Source: Natrinema soli
Lineage (GTDB): Archaea > Halobacteriota > Halobacteria > Halobacteriales > Natrialbaceae
Assembly: GCF_028618695.1 (NCBI RefSeq)
Contig: NZ_JAQIVI010000558.1
Coordinates: forward strand, 1-7,237
Direction of reading: 5' to 3'
Length of the DNA: 7,237 nucleotides
Made by a program: the position numbers and the translations under genes. Below are positions 1 through 4,813 of the stretch, piece after piece. The first letter of the stretch is position 1, and each line of letters starts with the position of its first letter. The notes beneath the pieces were generated by a model. It saw nothing but the letters and a program-made list of their open reading frames with translations, was not told the DNA's origin and made no database searches.

Positions 1-374
1 CCAGCGCCACCGGCCTCGGTCAGATCCGCGCCGTCGGGGAGGTGCACGACGCGGTCGGTGGGAACCGTCGCGAACTCCGCGTAGGCACCCTGCGCGGCGG
101 CCCCGCCGATACCGGTTCCGTAGACGCGGTCGCCCTTCTCGAAGCCGTCGACGGACTCACCCACCTCGGCGACGACGCCCGAGAAATCGACGCCGGGCGT
201 AAACGGCACGTCGACCGGCGTGTACGAGCCGTCCCGGAAGTAGGTATCGACGGGGTTGACACCCGCGGCGGCAATCTCGATCAAGAGTTCGTCCGCGGCC
301 GGCTCCGGTCGATCGATTTCGTCTACCTGTAGTACGTCCGCATCGCCGTGTTCGTGGAGGCGTACAGCGCGCAT
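1..374 (-). CDS. Quinone oxidoreductase-like MDR protein, N-terminal part (cut by left window edge)
   Basis: The ATG at 374-372 opens 124 codons that run off the left edge, so only the N-terminal GroES-like domain is visible. It begins MRAVRLHEHG, a typical quinone oxidoreductase start. Residues 36-46 (AAGVNPVDTYF) and 60-66 (PGVDFSG) match the zinc-free NADPH:quinone reductase/zeta-crystallin branch: the Cys and the GHE motif that bind catalytic zinc in alcohol dehydrogenases are absent. Residues 79-86 (EKGDRVYG) are the usual MDR GDRV motif. The family transfers hydride from NAD(P)H to quinones or enones in the cytoplasm. The Rossmann NAD(P)-binding half lies outside the window, so cofactor preference cannot be read. 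A TATA-like TTTTAC 27-32 bp upstream of the ATG supports this start and a leaderless transcript. The gene is divergent from the DJ-1/PfpI gene. The family is secure; the exact substrate is unknown. Confidence 0.88.
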   Translation of the reverse strand, partial: MRAVRLHEHGDADVLQVDEIDRPEPAADELLIEIAAAGVNPVDTYFRDGSYTPVDVPFTPGVDFSGVVAEVGESVDGFEKGDRVYGTGIGGAAAQGAYAEFATVPTDRVVHLPDGADLTEAGGA

Positions 375-397
375 ATCGTTCGAGACCACGGAGCGGG

Positions 398-409
398 GCC
401 GTAAAATGG
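398..409 (-). promoter_or_regulatory. TATA-like box of the quinone oxidoreductase gene
   Basis: On the minus strand this reads CATTTTACGGCC, with TTTTAC at 406-401. It lies 27-32 bp upstream of the ATG at 374, the spacing expected when transcription starts at or just before the start codon. No Shine-Dalgarno-like sequence is seen. This is called by spacing and AT content alone. Confidence 0.5.
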
Positions 410-424
410 TACACGTGACGGCAC

Positions 425-453
425 GAGAGACGGCGTCCTCGGAGCGGTCTCTC
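425..453. repeat. Perfect 7-bp inverted repeat in the divergent intergenic region
   Basis: GAGAGAC (425-431) and GTCTCTC (447-453) are perfect inverted arms separated by 15 nt. The dyad lies just upstream of the TATA-like box of the minus-strand quinone oxidoreductase gene and about 95-125 bp upstream of the DJ-1/PfpI start. It is outside both predicted transcripts, which fits a DNA operator better than an RNA hairpin. No binding protein can be named. Confidence 0.4.
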
Positions 454-507
454 CGGTACTCGAGCGGGACGTGCGGATCAGACCGCTGCCCGGCCGTTTT
501 GCACCAG

Positions 508-522
508 CAAGTACAACACTTG
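508..522. promoter_or_regulatory. 5-5-5 inverted repeat upstream of the DJ-1/PfpI gene
   Basis: CAAGT (508-512) and ACTTG (518-522) are perfect arms around the 5-nt spacer ACAAC. The repeat sits 27-41 bp upstream of the ATG at 549, where the core promoter would be. No convincing TATA box is visible at the usual spacing, so the site could overlap a weak promoter element. The operator role is inference. Confidence 0.35.
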
Positions 523-548
523 TCCGCACGAGCGCACTCGCTTTCGGT

Positions 549-1123
549 ATGAGCGAATCTGATCGGCAGCCGCTCGAGGAGACGACCGTCGGACTCTTCC
601 TCGCACCGGAGGGCACCGAAGAGATCGAGTTCGTCGAACCGAAGGAGACGGTCACCGACGCCGGAGCCACCGTCGACGTACTCGGCAGCGAGACCGGCGA
701 CGCCCAGACCGTGAACGACGACCTCGAGTGGAGCGACAGCTACGAGGTCGAGAAATCGTTCGACGAGGTCTCGGCGGACGACTACGACGCGCTGATCGTC
801 CCCGGCGGGACCGTCGGCGCGGATACGCTCCGAACGGACGAGGACGGCGTAGCACTCCTGCGACAGCACGTGGAAGCCGGGAAGCCGGGAAGCCGGCGGG
901 CGTGATCTGCCACGGCCCGTGGACGCTGGTCGAAGCCGACGTCGTCGACGGGAAGACGTTGACCTCCTACCACAGCCTGCAGACCGACGTTCGCAACGCC
1001 GGCGGCGAGTGGGTCGACGAGGAGGTCGTCGTCGACGACGGACTGGTGACGAGTCGGAATCCGAACGACCTCGAGGCGTTCTGCGAGACGCTCGTCGACG
1101 AGTTCGCGTCAGCACAGCGCTGA
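549..1123 (+). pseudogene. DJ-1/PfpI-family protein, frameshifted by an extra 8-bp repeat copy
   Basis: The ATG at 549 starts MSESDRQPLE, followed by the first strand and the EGTEEIEF segment with the family's conserved acidic position (Glu24/25). Translation continues to EAGKP and then shifts out of frame, stopping at TGA 903-905 after 118 residues. The rest of the protein continues in another frame from about 890 to TGA 1121-1123, starting with GKPAGVICHGPW; ICHG carries the nucleophile Cys (codon 908-910). Three tandem copies of GAAGCCGG span 873-896. Deleting one joins the frames into a 188-residue protein, a normal length for this family. DJ-1/PfpI proteins are cytoplasmic class I glutamine-amidotransferase-fold enzymes or chaperones, some with deglycase or glyoxalase activity reported. 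Both halves show no further stops or obvious decay, so the break is recent, switchable or a sequence error. An in-frame ATG at 471 adds 26 residues not typical of the family and was not used. Confidence 0.85.
873..896 (+). repeat. 8-bp tandem repeat GAAGCCGG x3 (frameshifting)
   Basis: Three perfect back-to-back copies lie at 873-880, 881-888 and 889-896. Two copies encode the expected EAGKPA run leading into the nucleophile motif; the third adds 8 bp and puts the Cys-containing half out of frame. Strand slippage is the obvious mechanism. Two copies (or five) would be in frame, three or four would not. Confidence 0.9.
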
Positions 1124-1222
1124 AACTCTCGGACTCTTCTCCGCCGTTTTGTATCGGACACGTGGCTACTGCGAAAACGGGAACGTTCAGCGTGGATGGT
1201 CTCTGTGTCGCTCAGACTGAGC

Positions 1223-1400
1223 AACCGACGTGCGGTGGCGCGCGCTGTCGGCCGATCGAGCGTCGCGAGGCGCGAACACAGTGAACGCCTCGGAAAGCGA
1301 GAGCGGCCGACGACATTGTGCGAGGGATGAGCGAGTGAGCGGAGCGAACGAGCGAATCGGCTGGGGAGGGCGTGGCGATTCCCTGTTGCCACGATAGCAG
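1223..1400 (+). repeat. Left arm of the fold-back element (copy A)
   Basis: This 178-bp copy carries the four blocks shared with copy B. It is longer than B because it holds extra sequence between the first two blocks, including a hairpin with a 7-bp stem, CGAGGCG (1266-1272) and CGCCTCG (1286-1292). A second hairpin near the inner end pairs CGTGGC (1371-1376) with GCCACG (1388-1393). No protein is likely to be encoded. Confidence 0.65.
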
Positions 1401-1494
1401 GAGACATTTTCCCACTCGACCGCCTTCGAGAATACTCTTCTATACATGTGGACTGATCAATCGACGTAGAAAAACGAGAATGACGCGGCGCGTC

Positions 1495-1650
1495 CTGCTC
1501 ATCGTGGCGGCACGGAGTTGCCTCGCCCTCCCCAGCCGATTGCGGTCCTCGCTCCCACGGGTCGCTGCGGTCCTCATCCCTCGCACAATGTCGTCGGTCG
1601 CCCTCACTTTCGTTCGGCCGACCGACAGCGCGCGCCACCGCACCTCGGTT
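1495..1650 (-). repeat. Right arm of the fold-back element (copy B, inverted)
   Basis: Read on the minus strand, this 156-bp copy matches copy A in the same block order. Its stretch between the first and second blocks is shorter, and the inner hairpin is imperfect (GAGGC against GCCAC). The differences between the arms suggest divergence after duplication or separate insertion events. Confidence 0.65.
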
Positions 1651-1782
1651 TTCCAGTCCGAAGTGAGAATATAGATCGTCTCAACAGCTCGTTCGATGGA
1701 AGACGTAGCGGGAAGAGGGTGAGAGAACCAACCCACAGAGACCCCTTGATGTACTGGTAACAGCGGTCGGTACGAGCGAATC

Positions 1783-2904
1783 CTATCGAACGGCTCGAGT
1801 CGCGTCGGCCATAATTTCGAGCGCTTCCTTCAGTTCCTCGGTCCCGGTCGCGTACGAGAGCCGCGCATAGCCCTCGCCATTCGCGCCGAAGGCGTCGCCG
1901 GGGACGACGACGACGCCGCGCTCGAGGACTTCGTCACACCAGCCGTCGGGGACCTTCGGCATCGCGTAGAAGGCCCCCTCGGGAGTGGGCACCTCGAGGC
2001 CGGCGTCGGTGAGCCCGTCCAGCACGAGGTCCCGCCGCTGCTCGAAGGTGTCGACCATCTCCTGAACCCGATCCTGAGGCCCCGTCAGGGCGGCCTCGGC
2101 GGCGTACTGTGCGGGTGCGGAGGCGCAGGCCTGCCCGTACTGGTGGACTCGCAGCATGCGCTCGATCCGGCGATTTGATGCGACGACCCAGCCGAGTCGC
2201 CAGCCGGTCATCGAGTAGGTCTTCGAGCAGGCGCTGACGACGAGGACGTTGTCCGTCTCGGCGAACTCGAGCGGCGAGTGGTGGTCGCCCTCGAAGACGA
2301 TGTGCTCGTAGACCTCGTCGGAGATGCAGAGCACGTCGTGCTCGTCCGCGATGCGGGCGAACTCGCGCATGTCGGCCTCGCTCTGGACGGCTCCCGTCGG
2401 GTTCGCGGGGCTGTTGACGACGAACGCAGCCGTCTCCGGCGTAATGGCGTCCTCGACCGTCGCGGGATCGAGGGTCAGATCCTCGCGCAGTCCGACCGGC
2501 TTCGGCGTCCCGTCGGCGATGTGTGTCAGCGCGTCGTAGGAGACGAAACCCGGATCCGGGAAGATCACTTCCTCGCCGGGATCGACGTGGGCCTCGAGCG
2601 CGAGGTGCAGCGCCTCGCTGCCGCCGGAGGTGGCGATCACGTCTTCGGGGTCGACCGCGAGGCCGTAGTCCCGATCGTACTTCGCCGAAATCGCCTCTCG
2701 AAGCTGCGGGGTTCCCTTGTTCGAGGTGTAGGCGTCGGCCCGCCCGGCCTCGATCGCTTCGATCGCCCCGCGGCGGGCGTGGGCGGGCGTCGGGAAGTCC
2801 GGCTGGCCGAGGCCGAGGTTGATCGCGTCATCGCCGGCGGCCTCGAAGACCTCGCGAATCCCGCTGATCGACACCTGCTCGACTCGCGCTGCGAAGTCGG
2901 TCAT
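1783..2904 (-). CDS. PLP-dependent class I aminotransferase (aspartate/aromatic type)
   Basis: The 373-residue protein has the full fold-type I aminotransferase motif set: GLGQPDF (31-37), the phosphate-binding SGGSEAL (93-99), NSPANPTG with the pyridine-contacting Asn168, SDEVYE with Asp196 (PLP nitrogen) and Tyr199, SACSKTYSMTGWRLGW with the Schiff-base Lys228 and phosphate-binding Arg236, and the carboxylate-binding Arg348 in ARLSYATG. Length and motif order fit the AspC-like class I/II group. It would transfer amino groups in the cytoplasm between an amino acid and a 2-oxoacid, typically 2-oxoglutarate/glutamate; the donor (Asp, Ala, aromatic, other) cannot be decided from motifs. The ATG at 2904-2902 is chosen because the helix MTDFAARVEQVSISGIR fits the family N-terminus, and a TATA-like GTTAT lies about 27 bp upstream. 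It is single-gene, divergent from the lipoprotein gene. Confidence 0.93.
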   Translation of the reverse strand: MTDFAARVEQVSISGIREVFEAAGDDAINLGLGQPDFPTPAHARRGAIEAIEAGRADAYTSNKGTPQLREAISAKYDRDYGLAVDPEDVIATSGGSEALHLALEAHVDPGEEVIFPDPGFVSYDALTHIADGTPKPVGLREDLTLDPATVEDAITPETAAFVVNSPANPTGAVQSEADMREFARIADEHDVLCISDEVYEHIVFEGDHHSPLEFAETDNVLVVSACSKTYSMTGWRLGWVVASNRRIERMLRVHQYGQACASAPAQYAAEAALTGPQDRVQEMVDTFEQRRDLVLDGLTDAGLEVPTPEGAFYAMPKVPDGWCDEVLERGVVVVPGDAFGANGEGYARLSYATGTEELKEALEIMADATRAVR

Positions 2905-2931
2905 GGCTATACGGGGGCGGTCGATCCCGAT

Positions 2932-2946
2932 AACTCTTCATGAGTT
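2932..2946. promoter_or_regulatory. 5-5-5 inverted repeat overlapping the aminotransferase promoter
   Basis: AACTC (2932-2936) and GAGTT (2942-2946) are perfect arms around TTCAT. The site lies 28-42 bp upstream of the aminotransferase ATG and touches its TATA-like stretch (minus-strand GTTAT, 2934-2930). A bound protein there could block TBP/TFB. The regulatory role is inference from position. Confidence 0.35.
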
Positions 2947-2971
2947 CGTCGGCCCGGATTCGTCGCCCGAA

Positions 2972-3024
2972 CGGTCCCGAACCTGAACCATCTTGTTCCG
3001 TAAACGGTCCTGTCAGCGGTCCTG
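2972..3024 (+). repeat. CGGTCC direct repeats upstream of the lipoprotein gene
   Basis: CGGTCC occurs at 2972-2977, 3005-3010 and 3017-3022. The last two are 8-bp matches (CGGTCCTG) 12 bp apart, close to one helical turn. They lie about 45-100 bp upstream of the lipoprotein start. They could be an activator site or chance in GC-rich DNA. Confidence 0.25.
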
Positions 3025-3037
3025 AAGTAGCCACAAG

Positions 3038-3045
3038 GGATATGC
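3038..3045 (+). promoter_or_regulatory. Weak TATA-like box of the lipoprotein gene
   Basis: GGATATGC is centred about 28 bp upstream of the ATG at 3070, a fit for a leaderless haloarchaeal transcript. The match to a TATA consensus is poor, so this is tentative. Confidence 0.3.
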
Positions 3046-3069
3046 CGCTCGTAGCGAATCTCTCTTCCA

Positions 3070-3738
3070 ATGACTCTCACTCGCCGATCGGTGCTCGCCG
3101 CTGGCGCGACTGGAGCCCTCGCACTAACGGCAGGCTGTCTCGACGTCGTTCTCGGCAACGGACCGCTCGAGTTCGATTCCGACCGCGTCGCCCCGACCGA
3201 GGGCGCGCTCGAGGGGGCCGGCTACGAGGAAAGCGGCGTCAATAACGACGCGATCGAGCGAACGGTCGACCTCCCGGGCGGCATCGAACGCGACGTCCGG
3301 GCCGGCGTCTGGCGCTCGGTGTACACGAAGGAGGTCGACTATCTGGGCGGGACGCGCGAGGGGGCCGCCTTCGCGAGCGTCTCGGTCCCCGGCATGAAGG
3401 TCGCCGGCCGATCGCTCAACCCGCTCGACGATATGTCGAACAAAGAGCTGCTCGAGCGGTTTCTGAGCGAGGTTCCCAGCGATCACGGTGATATTTCGAA
3501 CATCCAGCGCGAGGATTCGTTCGACCTCGATATCCTCGGCGACGGCCGCGAGGTCGACCTGTTCGTCGGTCAGAGCGAACTCGAGGGCGAGACGATCGAT
3601 ATCGAGATCAAGCTCACGTCGTTCGATCACGACGGCGATCTGCTCGTGTTACTCGGGACCTACCCGAAGATGCTCACTGCCGAAGCCGCGAACGTCGAGG
3701 AACTGCTGGAATCCGTCGAGCACCCGTTCGAGGGGTAG
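3070..3738 (+). CDS. Tat-exported haloarchaeal lipoprotein of unknown function (DUF6517-like)
   Basis: The 222-residue protein starts with a twin-arginine lipoprotein signal: TRRSVLAAGATGALALTAGC, with Arg5-Arg6, a short hydrophobic stretch and a lipobox TAGC ending at Cys23, the expected lipidated residue. Most haloarchaeal lipoproteins use Tat export and a lipid anchor on the outer face of the membrane. The mature part is acidic with no further membrane segment; it holds a GGIERDVRAGVW strand region, a SVPGMKVAGRSLNPL segment and a C-terminal LLVLLGTYPKMLTAEAANVEELLESVEH segment spanning about residues 190-217. I recall similar haloarchaeal proteins being filed as DUF6517, but this is from memory. 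No catalytic motif is recognised. A role in envelope stress, binding or lipid handling cannot be told apart. The gene stands alone between a divergent aminotransferase and convergent korB. Confidence 0.85.
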   Translation: MTLTRRSVLAAGATGALALTAGCLDVVLGNGPLEFDSDRVAPTEGALEGAGYEESGVNNDAIERTVDLPGGIERDVRAGVWRSVYTKEVDYLGGTREGAAFASVSVPGMKVAGRSLNPLDDMSNKELLERFLSEVPSDHGDISNIQREDSFDLDILGDGREVDLFVGQSELEGETIDIEIKLTSFDHDGDLLVLLGTYPKMLTAEAANVEELLESVEHPFEG

Positions 3739-3946
3739 GGTTCGGTTCGCAGTCTCGAGTTACGGCGACGGGGAACCAGTTATCGAAGAAATCGGGCAAA
3801 ATCGACCGACCCGCAGACGACCGCGTTTTCGATCTCACTGGACGACGTGCAACCAGTGTACGGAGTAAACAGCACGCGGAGCGATCCGTGCACAGAATAG
3901 AGAGCGATTCGCGCACAGCACAGAACGCGAGCAGTGACCGCCGTCG
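3739..3946. other. Convergent intergenic region with T-tracts and a short direct repeat
   Basis: This separates the converging lipoprotein and korAB transcripts. T-tracts that could end transcription are TTTT at about 3826-3829 for the plus strand, and minus-strand ATTTTGCCCGATTTC (about 3803-3789) for korB. A 16-bp repeat, AGCGATYCGYGCACAG, occurs at 3880-3895 and 3903-3918 (14 of 16 identical, 23-bp period). No gene is credible here. Confidence 0.4.
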
Positions 3947-4813
3947 TCAGTAGAACTCGCGGACGAGATCCATCGCGTCCTCGGGCGCGCCGTCGGGAAT
4001 CTCGGACATGTCCTCGGTGACGCCGTGTTGTTCGTGGTACGGCACGGAGTTTTCGTTCTGGTACATCACTCCCTGGTACTCCTTGTCGCTGTCGAGGATG
4101 ACTTCCTTGGCGGCCTCGTAGTCGTTCGGATCGTGATCCTCGTCCTCCTGCAGGTCGACGAGACTGTCGCGGAAGTAGTCGTAGGTGTCGACGTCGTTGA
4201 ACGTGACGCACGGGCTGAAGACGTTGACGAAGCCGAAGCCGTCGTGTTCGATGGCCTGCTCGATGATCTCCGCGTGGCGCATCGCGTCCGAACTGAACGA
4301 CTGCGCGATGAAGCTCGCGCCGGAGGCCATCGCCAGGGCGAGCGGGTTGACCGGCGGCTGCTTCGGCCCTTCGGGGGTCGTGCTGGTCTCGAAGTCCGAC
4401 CGCGAGGTCGGCGAGGCCTGCCCCTTCGTCAGCCCGTAGATGCGGTTGTCCATGACCACGTAGGTCATGTCGACGTTCCGGCGGACGGCGTGGACGAAGT
4501 GACCGGCACCGATCGAGTAGCCGTCACCGTCGCCACCGGCGACCATGACCTCGATGTCGGGACGGGCCATCTTGACGCCGGTCCCGACCGGGAGCGCACG
4601 GCCGTGAACGCCGTGCAGGGCGTAGCTGTGCATGTAGGTCCCGATCTTGCCGGAACAGCCGATCCCCGCCACCACGAAGGTGTTGTCGGGGTCGTTGCCG
4701 GTGTTCGCGAGGGCTTTCATCATGCCGTTCATCGTCCCGAAGTCGCCGCATCCGGGACACCACGTCGGCTGCTTGTCGGATTTGAAGTCGGTGAATCGTA
4801 CGTCGGAGCTCAT
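3947..4813 (-). CDS. korB: 2-oxoacid:ferredoxin oxidoreductase beta subunit (probable 2-oxoglutarate type)
   Basis: The 288-residue subunit binds thiamine diphosphate and the 4Fe-4S cluster. Cys19 and Cys22 (WCPGCGDFG), Cys53 (GIGCSGK) and Cys202 (SPCVTFN) are the four expected cluster ligands. GDGDGYSIG (94-102) with Asn123 forms the Mg-ThDP motif, followed by IYGLTKGQASPTS. With KorA it oxidatively decarboxylates a 2-oxoacid to acyl-CoA plus CO2 and passes two single electrons to ferredoxin; in haloarchaea this replaces NAD-linked 2-oxoacid dehydrogenases. CSGK (Lys56) and GLTKGQ resemble the region reported to set 2-oxoacid choice in the Sulfolobus enzyme, which favours 2-oxoglutarate here but does not prove it; a pyruvate-type paralogue is usually also present in these genomes. 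The ATG (4813-4811) overlaps the korA stop by four bases (ATGA), implying translational coupling and a 1:1 complex. Confidence 0.93.
   Translation of the reverse strand: MSSDVRFTDFKSDKQPTWCPGCGDFGTMNGMMKALANTGNDPDNTFVVAGIGCSGKIGTYMHSYALHGVHGRALPVGTGVKMARPDIEVMVAGGDGDGYSIGAGHFVHAVRRNVDMTYVVMDNRIYGLTKGQASPTSRSDFETSTTPEGPKQPPVNPLALAMASGASFIAQSFSSDAMRHAEIIEQAIEHDGFGFVNVFSPCVTFNDVDTYDYFRDSLVDLQEDEDHDPNDYEAAKEVILDSDKEYQGVMYQNENSVPYHEQHGVTEDMSEIPDGAPEDAMDLVREFY

Larger units (their letters stand above)
1223..1650. mobile_element. Fold-back, MITE-like element with long imperfect inverted arms
   Basis: The stretch begins AACCGACGTGCGG and ends with the inverse of AACCGAGGTGCGG, giving 29-bp termini (1223-1251 and 1622-1650) that differ at one base. 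Further matching blocks follow in inverted order: 25 bp at 1307-1331 against 1573-1597, 18 bp at 1355-1372 against 1524-1541, and 8 bp at 1388-1395 against 1501-1508. The arms enclose a less GC-rich spacer of about 94 bp (1401-1494). There is no transposase and no obvious target duplication (flanks TGAGC and TTCCA). It may be a non-autonomous fold-back element, or two independent insertions of one dispersed repeat in opposite orientation. Confidence 0.6.
1124..1782. other. Gene-free stretch between the DJ-1/PfpI gene and the aminotransferase
   Basis: No credible coding region is seen on either strand. A short T-tract (TTTT, 1147-1150) follows the DJ-1/PfpI stop and could terminate it. A small perfect palindrome, CTCAGACTGAG (1211-1221), abuts the fold-back element that fills 1223-1650. 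From 1651 to 1782, downstream of the aminotransferase, nothing further is recognisable. Open frames here are rich in Arg and Ser and lack the acidic composition of real haloarchaeal proteins. Confidence 0.6.

Noticed and set aside
471..548. Upstream in-frame ATG extending the DJ-1/PfpI gene by 26 residues
   Set aside because: The extension is not acidic, has no family counterpart, and would place the 508-522 dyad inside coding sequence; ATG 549 gives a normal N-terminus.
873..896. Programmed ribosomal frameshift as an explanation of the DJ-1/PfpI break
   Set aside because: There is no classical slippery heptamer, and the exact 8-bp third repeat copy explains the shift more simply.
967..1638. 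Minus-strand open frame of 223 codons across the DJ-1/PfpI 3' half and the fold-back element
   Set aside because: Arg/Ser-rich, not acidic, and it crosses both a real coding region on the other strand and repeat DNA.
1223..1650. CRISPR array or tRNA-like structure in the repeat region
   Set aside because: There are only two long inverted copies, not short direct repeats with regular spacers, and no tRNA arms or anticodon loop were seen.
1372..1674. Plus-strand 100-codon frame within the fold-back element
   Set aside because: It runs from one repeat arm through the spacer into the other arm; composition is unlike a haloarchaeal protein.
2278..2943. Plus-strand open frame of 221 codons opposite the aminotransferase
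   Set aside because: Antisense shadow; the minus-strand protein has every aminotransferase catalytic residue.
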